Source: Gloeopeniophorella convolvens (taxonomy: Eukaryota > Basidiomycota > Agaricomycetes > Russulales). From it: a stretch of 10,024 bases of DNA. The notes under the pieces were generated by a model. That model was not told where the DNA came from, made no database searches, and saw only the letters and a program-made list of their open reading frames with translations. The stretch lies in the NCBI GenBank assembly GCA_022496205.1, contig WTXD01000403.1, forward strand, positions 1 through 10,024, read 5' to 3'. A program made the translations under genes and the position numbers. Positions 1 through 8,075 of this stretch are shown piece by piece (the stretch's first letter is position 1; each line of letters starts with the position of its first letter).

Positions 1-250
1 TGGGAATGCCTGTTAAGGCAGAGATCTTGCGAACTGAGTGGTTTAATCCATGGAGGGTGAGGATCTTAATCCTCTTGGAAGGTGTGAGCTCAACAGGTCC
101 TCGGGCCATGGTGATACAGAGCAAAGATGATCGACGATGTAACTACGATGTGACACATATGACGTGTCCGGATACTTTCGGTCACAGTGAGTACAGTTTT
201 ACTGTCCAGGGGTCAAGCCACTGTCCCTGAAAATTTCGTCCCTCAGTTCC

Positions 251-416
251 ATGTCTATTAGAGCATACGAGACTGAGGTGAGCTACAGTACCAATACTGT
301 TTGTATTCACTTGTACTTACTCGCCTAGATGGCAATTCGTTCTGCTTAGGTGAATAAAACCTAGTTCTATGTCTATTAGAGCACGCAAGACTGAGATGGC
401 AATTCATTCTGCTTAG
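251..416 (+). repeat. Tandem duplication, first copy split by a 51-bp segment
   Basis: Copy 1 is block A (251-277) plus block B (329-349). Copy 2 is A' (369-395) joined directly to B' (396-416). A and A' differ at 3 of 27 positions, and B and B' at 1 of 21. The 48-bp joined copy 2 equals copy 1 with 278-328 removed. The two copies start 118 bp apart. Confidence 0.8.
278..328 (+). other. 51-bp intron-like segment (GTGAGC...CTAG)
   Basis: This segment separates the halves of the first repeat copy and is absent from the second. It begins GTGAGC, ends CTAG and carries CTTAC, a plausible branch-point sequence, 9 bp before the end. Its length matches the 45-57 bp introns inferred for the transposase gene in this window. 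The insertion boundary can slide by 2 bp (AG at both edges), as is common at real introns. No transcript is known, so splicing is inferred; a simple insertion or deletion is the alternative. Confidence 0.45.
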
Positions 417-426
417 CTTAGAACCA

Positions 427-431
427 CCTGC
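427..431. repeat. Target-site duplication, left copy (CCTGC)
   Basis: This 5-bp sequence is identical to 917-921 and immediately abuts the TG terminus at 432. Confidence 0.72.
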
Positions 432-688
432 TGTTGAGACGGACAGTGTCCTGGCGGCTCTGATTAGATTAGATATGGACCTAATGATCAAGGACTATCT
501 TATCTAGTGTACATAATGTTCTAGACTTAAGGCTGTGTTCAGCCCCACATTCGTTTCCATGTTCTGGACTATTCTAGGGCATTCAATGACCCACCTTGTA
601 CTCCGGTACCCACTCTTACTCCGTTTCATGTGGGTCTCCTAGGCTTTCTAAGCAGTGTTTATCACATGCTATCTGTCGCTCCTTACTG

Positions 689-695
689 TATATAA
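689..695 (+). promoter_or_regulatory. TATA box of the solo LTR
   Basis: TATATAA, followed by GG, lies 257 bp inside the LTR. The transcription start would be expected about 25-35 bp downstream, near 715-725, which is where the duplicated block at 724-748 begins. Confidence 0.6.
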
Positions 696-723
696 GGACC
701 TCTTTCTTCGCCTTTGTAGCCTC

Positions 724-885
724 AGTCTTTTGACCTTCTCTGACTGAGGCAAGTACACTACCGCTCCTTTCACTTCTACCTTATGCTTACCTTACCTTAT
801 AGCGTCACTCTGTGTCCTTCAGGTATTGCACTAATGTATTAGTCTTTTGACCTTCTCTGACTGAGCATCACTCTGTGTCCTTCAG
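724..885 (+). repeat. Duplication inside the solo LTR, first copy split by 54 bp
   Basis: Copy 1 is block C (724-748) plus block D (803-822). Copy 2 is C' (841-865) joined directly to D' (866-885). C and C' are identical over 25 bp, and D and D' differ at 1 of 20 positions. Copy 2 (45 bp) equals copy 1 with 749-802 removed. An 18-bp spacer (823-840) separates the two copies. Confidence 0.85.
749..802 (+). other. 54-bp intron-like segment (GCAAGT...ATAG)
   Basis: This segment is present in the first repeat copy and precisely absent from the second. It begins GCAAGT after GAG, which fits the known GC-AG donor consensus. It contains two CTTAC branch-point-like motifs (786-790 and 791-795) and ends TATAG. 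Its position just downstream of the expected LTR transcription start would make it a leader intron. Splicing is inferred from the repeat comparison only. Confidence 0.5.
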
Positions 886-916
886 TTGTCACTCCACCCT
901 CTGCTGCGCTTCAACA

Positions 917-921
917 CCTGC
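917..921. repeat. Target-site duplication, right copy (CCTGC)
   Basis: This 5-bp sequence is identical to 427-431 and immediately follows the CA terminus at 916. Confidence 0.72.
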
Positions 922-1343
922 GCACTTTCAAGAACCCACCCCTACTGGGTTATTTATTTCTACACCTTCAACCCACTTAAGTTCATCAGCAAAACCGACC
1001 GGGATTGATAAGAATTGATGAGAATTGATGAAAACTACTGCCAATGATAAGTGTAAGACATAGCAAGATGTCGACTGGTAACGCTTTGACTTAGCGAGAT
1101 GCTAATTTACCTACCTCACACAGTCCCTGTCTTGTAGTTATCAACCCCCATCGACGCGCGTGTTGTGTCACCTGGCTATATCAATTCGTTAGTATGCTTG
1201 ACAATGTCTGGTAGACACAATATCAATGACACTGTACCTTTGATAACCCTTGATTGCGAGACTGTATACCTTTATCACACTCACTACTAACCTTGCCATG
1301 CATATATCACACGTTGTCAATCTAGTTGAATCTTTATAAAGAG
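922..1343. other. Unassigned spacer between solo LTR and transposase gene
   Basis: No gene is visible. It should contain the 3' untranslated region of the minus-strand transposase and perhaps the left end of the Plavaka element, but I could not identify a terminal inverted repeat without the other end. A short tandem repeat sits at 1002-1031. Confidence 0.45.
1002..1031. repeat. Short 10-bp tandem repeat
   Basis: Two adjacent exact copies of AGAATTGATG occupy 1011-1020 and 1021-1030, preceded by a degenerate copy at about 1002-1010. It is microsatellite-scale, with no function inferred. Confidence 0.6.
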
Positions 1344-4260
1344 TTACCACCCCGCGAGCCCAGCGTCCGCAAGTACAAGCTCGTCCCAGTCTACATACTC
1401 CAGCTCCTCATCTGCTCCCCTGGCTCCCGCCCTCCGCCACCCTCTCCTTTCATCTTCCGCGTCCGGATCTTCCCTCTCCAAGTCCTCCCACTCGTCTGCC
1501 CTGCCATCCTCCACCACCTCCACCTCCCAATCGGCCCCCTCCCCATCCTCCCCTGGCCCTTCATCGTCAGTAGCATCTCCGTGAACCTCCGCCTGTCCAC
1601 CCGTGCGCGGCACATGCGGGTCTCGAAGGAGGATCTGGTTGAGGAAGCGCGTGGACCGGTGACTGACACTGCCTCCGCGCTGGCGCATCATCGCGTCTCA
1701 GTCGACGAACCTGTGCATAGTGATTAGATACGAATTCACGTCCCAGTGCATGATACATACATGTTCAAACCATAGCACTCCCAATCCTGGTCTTTGTCCT
1801 CGGGCCTGCGCACAAAGGACTCTCCGAGGCGTTCGGAGGTGCGCCCAAGCGCGAACGCGGGGATAAGGTGGACCGCGCAGATGACTTGTTCAGGATCCAG
1901 GAACCCAAATGCTCCTGGCTCGTCTGCGGGGATGAAGGAGAGGCAGTGCAGTCGCTTTCGCGACCACCCCCCCGGACAGTCATTGTTGATCCCGAACCAG
2001 TGCACCCATAAGAACTCAATTGCCCGCGGCGGCGACACAGCCCCGTCTCCCTGTCGGTGCTGCACTACAGCGTGGAAGACACCTAACACCTGTGCGTACC
2101 AGTATGGATGTTTAGGATTTTTCCGGTTGGTGATGTCTTCAGGGGAGAGCACCATGATGTCGGCATGGGTGCGGGGGTTGATAGAGTCCTGTTGGCGTCG
2201 GACGTCATACGAGGTGTAGTTGATATGTAGAACTTTGTGCTTGTAGATCTGGTCATTCACAATGAAGACGTTGCTACGCTCCTCTTCGCTGAACTCGTGT
2301 TCGTCGCCGTCGAAATATGCCTCGATGATGCGTCGCAAGAAGTGGTCCTTGAGGAGACCATCGAATCCCTAGACAATCGTGAGCGCGAGTCGTCGAAATG
2401 GTGTTTTACTCACCTTCAGAGCTGGATCGCCTTCATGCTTGCCAAGCCATGTTGGGAGGTGGAAGTGGTCGCGCGTCGATTTGGATATGTGATGATGTAT
2501 TGCTGGGTCCGTGAAGGGTAGCGTGTTAGCAATCTCGCTCGACTCTGTTGGGAGTCCATCCCTCTCTCAGAGGTGAGCTTTGATACGTGCCACAACGCGC
2601 CGAGTGACACGCTCGCACCCCTCGTGCTGAGCGATCTGCTTGACGTATTCATTTTTGTTCGTGCGTTGGAAGCGCCGCTTCAACATGCGGTGCTCCAACT
2701 CTCCCTGAAGGTGATGGTCATCGTGCCGGCCTATCAGATTAATCAAGACTCACGTTTTGGGTGCTAGAATGCTCAAGCCCTCCTATCCACCGTATCGTCT
2801 CTACGTAGTCCCCCAGCGCATGCATCTTGTAGGTCGCCAGGTTCAACTCTGTGACAGGAGCCGTTGGCTTGTGGGATGGATCATTGACTGCGGCTTTCTT
2901 GCGCCTGCGCGCCGCTTGATCGTGAGGCATTTCGTTAGTGATGTATTTAGCACACGTCTTTGCCAGGAAGACTCGGACGGTGCGACCGAATTCCTTGAGG
3001 GCGACACCGAGATTCTTGCTCATCGTATCAGTATGCATCCTAAGTTTAGAATACGAGTGAATAGTCACAAGATCAAACAAGAGATCGTCCACGATCTTCT
3101 GGTTCTCGACGTCCTCGCCCAGGAGGCCATCGAAAACCATTGGGGCATACTGTCAAGACGCTGTTTCAGAATGTTTCATGGAGACTCAAGCTTGTATACA
3201 TCTCACCTGGATGATGTCTTCATAGTCTCGCGCGGCCAGCTTCCACAACGACGAGACGTTCCCTGTGAAGCGCCGTATCGTGTCGCGCCCAAAAGTCCCA
3301 ATCATACGGAACCGTTCGTTGAACTCCTGCACCCCGCTGCCACCCGCAGCAACGAGGATGCGCAAGAGGTGTTCTATGATGCGCGGCCCAACGCCGAGCT
3401 CGACCTCATGCAGGAAGTCGGGCAATATGACTTTGTGAAAGTCAAAGCCCAACTCTTGCAGCTTCTCTGAGAATGCATTCTGCATGGCCACCTGCGTTAC
3501 CCGTTCTGACATCTCATGAGCGAGCGCAGGTGCTTACTAGGGTGGGGACCTTCGACCCTGGTAGTTCCTCTTGCACTACCTTTGACTTCACCAGTCACCC
3601 TCCTTCGAATACAAGATTGCGCGCTTTTTTGACTTGCCTTCAGCGTGTAGTGTCATCCACGCGCTTCCGGCGCTGACGCTCCCTCTGGTCCTTCTTGGTG
3701 CCCATCATGATCGCCCGTGACTTGGGGACGAGGCACCGTGGGCACATGAAGGTCCCGTTTCGTTTGATTGTGGCGAGCAATGCTCTGTGCAAGGCAGTAG
3801 TAGTCATCGACACATCAGGTAATAGTGGTGCAACTTACTTTTCCGGGTAGTCCGCCGCATAGATGAGGAGGCGTAGGAACATGAGCATTTGTGTACCGTC
3901 GCCGCAGTCCAGGATTAGCCCGTCCTCGTAAGCGTCGACAAACTTCTTGTTTTGAATCAGGTGGAGGATTTGGTGGATGAGCTCCCACTTGAGGTGCGTG
4001 AGTGTGTTGTTGGTTGCACTCTTGCCGAACTGCTCTCTGTAAGCGTCTTGTACGGTGTCAGGGAGCTCCGCAAATCATCGTAAGTTGGTTATCGCTGTAG
4101 AGAGAAGAGTAGGCACACCGAGGGCATGTAGGCAACATGGTGGCAACTAAACTTTGAAGGCATGGCGCGCGTGTACTTTGACTCGCTTCCAAGGAACATG
4201 TACATAGGCCATAGGTCGTTGGACCCAAAGTTCATGAGGTTGGTTGTCACGTGCTGTGCA
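1344..4260 (-). pseudogene. Plavaka-type DNA transposase, 5'-truncated pseudogene
   Basis: This is the degenerate transposase of an En/Spm-related Plavaka element, a cut-and-paste enzyme that would act on the element's ends. Inferred exons, in transcript order, are 4260-4119, 4065-3839, 3784-3538, 3491-3207, 3149-2754, 2704-2414, 2368-1761 and 1710-1344, and one frame runs through all of them. Introns are 53, 54, 46, 57, 49, 45 and 50 bp, nearly all with good GT-AG signals. Family-like stretches, recognised from memory, include DLWPMYMFLGS, CPRCL, PDFLHEVELGV, TFGRDTIRRF, YKMHALGDYVETIR, GELEHRMLKRRF, NPRTHADIMVLS and VHLIPAFALGRT. The C-terminus is a long acidic tail ending at the TAA at 1346-1344. 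Four TGA codons interrupt it (3642-3640, 3597-3595, 2569-2567, 1700-1698), with no indels. The 5' part is cut off by the LTR at 4261. It is certainly non-functional as it stands. Family assignment is strong; the exact first intron (its acceptor would be the weak GAG) is less sure. Confidence 0.88.
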
Positions 4261-4916
4261 TGTCACGAACACTAAGGCCTCAAGGAGGTCGAACTGCTCA
4301 GAACACTAGAGCAAATCCAGCCCTACCAGTAAATACCCTACGCGTCGCTCACAATGCGACACGTACCACTCACATTGCGACTACAAGTCGAAATGCATCA
4401 CGTGACCCTTCACCCCCATTCCTCGCCCTACTCCCTAATGGCCAATTAACTCTGGAATACCCCCAAGATTTCGGACTAGGAATCTCTCAGAATGGCCATA
4501 TTACTCGTCCCAAAGTAACCAGAACCTTGATCAAGGTGAAACACTTCATGCGTCCTCTTTGGGACTCTGATCATCAAGAACTCCATGGGGCCTCAAGCCC
4601 CACTCTGCGATGGAATCTAAGAAGCGTATCAGAGAGGAGAGGTTATGGGGAATCCCCTCTGGAATCCCCATCAGTAATTAGACCAGATTCGTCTGGGGGG
4701 TCTCCAGTAGTATATAAGACCCCCATGTATCGCCCAGTGGTCCTCAGACTGTCCATCTGTGGCACTCTCATCTGTACCTAGCACTGCAATAGCACTGTTA
4801 GTGTGTTCCCACTCTACTCCTGCACATCGCAGCTCATCTTCTGTCTTCCCCCTTGTGACGCTCTCCAAACCCCTCTGCTATCCTCTCTGCGCGCACCCCG
4901 CGAGTGAGTCCTGACA
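4261..4916 (+). mobile_element. 5' LTR of the Gypsy-type element, 656 bp
   Basis: The left boundary is where transposase coding similarity stops, and the sequence there begins TGTCAC. The right boundary is taken at TGACA, giving 5-bp inverted ends TGTCA...TGACA, followed two bases later by a TGG that could begin a primer-binding site. A TATA box lies at 4711-4718. The target duplication should be GTGCA (4256-4260), but its partner is outside the window. Small internal repeats include GGAATCCCC at 4649-4657 and 4661-4669, and an imperfect 14-bp pair at 4347-4360 and 4368-4381. The left end is more certain than the right. Confidence 0.78.
4711..4718 (+). promoter_or_regulatory. TATA box of the Gypsy LTR
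   Basis: TATATAAG lies about 200 bp before the LTR's 3' end, where the U3/R boundary is expected. It would drive the genomic RNA, starting near 4740-4750. Confidence 0.6.
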
Positions 4917-4918
4917 TT

Positions 4919-4936
4919 TGGACAGTCTCTTACACC
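4919..4936 (+). promoter_or_regulatory. Candidate minus-strand primer-binding site
   Basis: TGGACAGTCTCTTACACC begins two bases after the proposed LTR end. Its leading TGG would pair with the CCA end of a tRNA primer. I cannot name the tRNA from memory, and some fungal Gypsy elements self-prime instead. Confidence 0.45.
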
Positions 4937-4957
4937 CTCTGATCAGCTGCGACCTCA

Positions 4958-6202
4958 GTGTCTTACTCTTACTCTGGAATCACTGCACCCCGGACTGCGC
5001 TCCTCTCGGACCGTACTCGACCTCAGGCACTGATTCGCCCCTCATCCTATCTTGACCTTGACGCTCCCACCTCTGGACTGTCCAACCCCCTTGACTACGG
5101 CACTCCCACTCGCGGACTGTCTCCTGAACTCCAGTACCCTCCTCTCGTCTCCACTCCTCGTCCTCCACCTACGCCTCGTTCTCCATCATATCATCCGCGC
5201 TCCCCATCCCCAATCGACGTCGAACCAGGACAAATCCTCGACGTTCTCACAGTACCACCTCGCTCTCCCTCTCCTCATCATTCAGCCTTCGACTTTCTAG
5301 TCCGCCTCAGAGCTCAACAGGTGCAAGAACGCTTTGCAGAAATAGTACGCACTTCAGCCATCCCTCAGTCTCCCACTCCTGGCCCCTCTCGCACTGGTGA
5401 ACAAGCTCCCAGCCCCTTGGTCGAGCCTACTCCAGCCTCCCCTGTCGTATCCACTCCCCAGCCTCGCCTGTCGCGTTTTTCACCTCTTTACTCCCCTTCG
5501 CATCTCTCTATCCTTGCCCCTTCTCCTCATCCTGCATCGTCGACGCATACTCCTGCGCTCAGTCCTGCTCCTGCTCCTGCTCCTTATCCTATATCAACTC
5601 CCATACCCTCGCGAGCAGCGACGGTATCCCCTTTAATCTTCGCACCCAATCCAGCACCTGCTCCCGCCCTTGAAATCTTAGTCGACGTCGCAGTTGAGCA
5701 AATCCCAGACCACGCACCTCCTCCATACCAGGCTCCACCTCGTCGCTCTCCCTCCATCTCTGAGTTCAGTGAGGATCTCACTGACTACGCCGAGAACCAC
5801 TTCGTTCTCCCTCTCCGTGCACCATCCCCTGACTGCGCTCACACCAACCACTACTACCACGAGCGCATCGCCCAAGTCCTACACGGTTACCCAGCAGCAG
5901 TCGGAAACCATCACCAGCCTTTCCACGTCCCTCGCATCAGCAGTGCCCTTTACTACCTCACCCACTTCGACGAATTCCTCCCTGAAGTACGTCCCTTCAG
6001 GTCGATCATCCTCCCCAAGCACTATATCACCATCCCTTCCACGCGCGTGAATGGAGACGGTCCACCATACGCACCACAGTATATCTGCGCCGTCACCGCT
6101 TACACTCCCCCTTGTCGAGAACTCCCCCTTGGTGCCATCCGTTACGACTTTACCTATCACCTCATCCACACCTTCAAAAACCTCGCGTTCGGCACTCAAT
6201 GA
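4958..6202 (+). CDS. Pro/Ser-rich protein encoded upstream of gag
   Basis: This is an open frame of 414 codons in the place where gag normally starts, 41 bp after the LTR. I do not recognise the protein. Residues about 1-285 are a low-complexity Pro/Ser/Thr/Ala tract with many SP, PxP and APAPAP motifs. The DNA at 5563-5585 is a CTCCTG-type microsatellite. From about residue 290 the sequence becomes ordinary globular protein, with runs such as HYYHERIAQVLHGYP and YYLTHFDEFLPEVRPF. The frame has no ATG at all: its first codon is GTG at 4958, with an in-frame TGA at 4940-4942, so a true start has probably been lost by mutation or lies in a spliced leader. The TGA at 6200-6202 may be a premature stop rather than a natural end, since the sequence stays protein-like afterwards. 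A structural or RNA-binding role is only a guess. Confidence 0.6.
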   Translation: MSYSYSGITAPRTALLSDRTRPQALIRPSSYLDLDAPTSGLSNPLDYGTPTRGLSPELQYPPLVSTPRPPPTPRSPSYHPRSPSPIDVEPGQILDVLTVPPRSPSPHHSAFDFLVRLRAQQVQERFAEIVRTSAIPQSPTPGPSRTGEQAPSPLVEPTPASPVVSTPQPRLSRFSPLYSPSHLSILAPSPHPASSTHTPALSPAPAPAPYPISTPIPSRAATVSPLIFAPNPAPAPALEILVDVAVEQIPDHAPPPYQAPPRRSPSISEFSEDLTDYAENHFVLPLRAPSPDCAHTNHYYHERIAQVLHGYPAAVGNHHQPFHVPRISSALYYLTHFDEFLPEVRPFRSIILPKHYITIPSTRVNGDGPPYAPQYICAVTAYTPPCRELPLGAIRYDFTYHLIHTFKNLAFGTQ

Positions 6203-8065
6203 CTCTACGAAGGAGCAAGAATCCCCTTCGTCATATCGACTTCCTCGACGGCCGCGTCCTCACCACTGAAGGCAACCTCCACTTCAACCACGGTCGCCTC
6301 ATCCGCATCAACAACCGGTACTCCGTCGTGAACGACGCCTCAGCCTTTACCCCCACCTCAAACTCTTCACCGCCTACGCTCGCGTTCCCAACAACATCAA
6401 GCAGATAGGCGACGATCCCTTCCTCGTTATCGACTCCAACCTCCTCGCCATCGTCCATATTCCAGTAGAAGAGTTCCTGTAAAACCAGTAAACCAAGTCG
6501 GCTACCTTGTACCAGTAGTAGTATCTGCCCAATCGTTTTCTAGAGTGCGTAGCACCTCTGTGGGAGATACTATTGACTCAGACTCGACTCAGTGGAAGCA
6601 CCACCCCAAGTATTGCTTGAAGGACTCCATCTGATCCCTTACAACGACACAATCGCCTAACCTTTGACCAAGCCTACCGACGCTTCTTGACAAATACTAT
6701 CAAGTCCTTCATCGCATTATCCGACTCCAGTTCTACGACCCTCGTGCTCGCGTCCACGACTTCTCCACCGACACTCTAGTTCGCTCTGACTCTTGGCTTA
6801 CCCCGGTCCTAACAAGACTTCGGCGATCTCTCCCATTGGACAACTCTTTGACAACGATCTACACCTCAGTCACTGGTTCAACGCTGAAAGGAACATTGTC
6901 CAAAGTGCTGTAGAAGAACAGCACCTCTTCTGGTTCCTTCAACGACCTAGCGGTGTACGCTGGGAACCCATCCAAACCACCAACCTCTGGCTCGAACTCG
7001 AGCTCTTCTGGTGGAACATCGTCCAAGTCCACAAAGAACATCTCATTGAGAAAATCCTTACCGGCCATCGAATCTACTATCTTGAATGTTTCATCACTAC
7101 TCCGTACCAGACTCGTCTCCATTTCGCTCAACTTGTCCTACTTCAAGAAAACCCTCTAGTACCTCTCTACTCTATCCGCTCCGGCCCTTCTGCAACTATA
7201 CCTTGCATCTGCAAGACACACACTGGATCATAAGTAATCCTCTCGATCTCGACCTTATCCAATCAAGCAACGATTCCTATATCCTGTACCACGACGACCT
7301 CCTCTTATTCCTCCAGCAACCCCTGAATCAGACACCGGAGAAAATAGTTGGAACAACGCCCCAAGCATCATCAGCAACTTCAGCCTCGACGAAGAACAAG
7401 AAGAACAGACAACGACGTCCCCAGCATCCACACTATCAGCGACCTGACCTACAAGACACCAGTGACCTTACCGACACCCAGTATTTAGAGATCTAGTCAG
7501 ATCCTCCTGTATCCTGTATTTTAGACTATCAGAGTCTTTCTGTCGCAATCCTGGCATCCAGCCTAATCGTCGACGGTCTCCCAGACACCGTCCTCCGACA
7601 CCACTACCGCAAGTAGCGTTACCACCAGTACAACGTACGCCAACCCCTGAAGATCCAAGAAACCTCAGCAGAACCCGACTCATCGACATCCAACGTGATA
7701 ACGTTGCGCACCACCCAGAAATCATCTACATCGGCCAAACCTTGCCTACCCGAAACTACCTTGGTTTTCACAACTTCCGACGCTGGTGCAGAGAAGAATA
7801 CAATCGTCGCCAACTCCGTATCATCAGTTTCCCCCACGATCTCCACGAACTCGCCAACTTTACTAGCGATCCTCTGCACTTTGAAGGCTATCTGTGGAAG
7901 CGATCTACAAGAATCTTTCGCGACCACATCGAAGAAGACTACGCCCGCATCGAACGCCATACCATTGATCGACGTCGTCCTATCCTTAACCACGCTTTCA
8001 CCATCACATATCATCACAACGTCAACACCTACACTGTGCAAGTTGTAGGACTCCCTATCATCTGA
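6203..8065 (+). pseudogene. Frameshifted continuation of the pre-gag coding region
   Basis: This stretch reads as protein in successive frames rather than one. Coding-like pieces with strong third-position C bias are about 6203-6235, 6238-6340, 6342-6479, 6482-6600, 6590-6657, 6654-6685, 6686-6840, 6840-7190, 7190-7340 and 7340-8065. Examples are TTEGNLHFNHGRLIRINNRY, YARVPNNIKQIGDDPF, WFNAERNIVQSAVEEQH and LGFHNFRRWCREEYNRR. The last piece is open to the TGA at 8063-8065 apart from two TGA codons (7445-7447 and 7463-7465). Together with 4958-6202 it implies an ancestral protein of roughly 1,030 residues. I recognise no domain. The boundaries between pieces are approximate. It is either a decayed gene or an intact gene damaged by sequence errors. 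Confidence 0.6.
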
Positions 8066-8075
8066 ATCACTCTTT

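Larger units (their letters stand above)
1..431. other. Unassigned non-coding flank with a local duplication
   Basis: No coding region is supported here. Short open frames exist on both strands (for example 6-230 plus and 258-491 minus), but neither resembles a known protein and both are within chance length. The recognisable structure is the tandem duplication at 251-416, described separately, and the left target-site copy of the solo LTR at 427-431. The stretch may be older retroelement debris, but I cannot assign a family. Confidence 0.5.
432..916 (+). mobile_element. Solo LTR of a retrotransposon, 485 bp
   Basis: The segment starts TGTTGA and ends TCAACA, so its ends are 6-bp inverted repeats with canonical TG...CA termini. 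The five bases before it (427-431) and after it (917-921) are both CCTGC, a perfect 5-bp target-site duplication. A TATA box lies at 689-695, dividing it as an LTR U3-R-U5 would be. No gag, pol or second LTR accompanies it, so it is most simply a solo LTR left by recombination between the two LTRs of a full element. TGTT...AACA ends are common in Ty1/Copia LTRs, but the family cannot be fixed from the LTR alone. It shows no obvious similarity to the Gypsy LTR at 4261-4916. Confidence 0.75.

Noticed and set aside
6..230. Short plus-strand frame at the left edge
   Set aside because: At 74 codons, with no homology I recognise and no codon periodicity, it is compatible with chance.
1282..1286. 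CACTA as the left end of the Plavaka element (also at 756-760 and 829-833)
   Set aside because: A 5-base match occurs by chance. The opposite end and the target duplication are not in the window, and 756 and 829 fall inside the solo LTR.
2757..3470. Plus-strand open frame of 237 codons
   Set aside because: It lies opposite the well-supported transposase exons and crosses their introns. It is a shadow frame with no recognisable protein.
4095..4118. A 24-bp intron ending CTACAG in the transposase
   Set aside because: It is too short to splice, and the resulting frame meets stops, whereas the 53-bp alternative keeps the family sequence in frame.
4251..4781. Plus-strand open frame of 176 codons
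   Set aside because: It lies almost wholly inside the LTR and runs through its TATA box; LTRs of this kind are not coding and the product resembles nothing.
4958..8065. An intact single gene read by programmed -1 frameshifts
   Set aside because: Nine programmed shifts in one kilobase have no precedent that I know of, and no repeated slippery sequence was seen at the junctions. Decay or sequence error is simpler.
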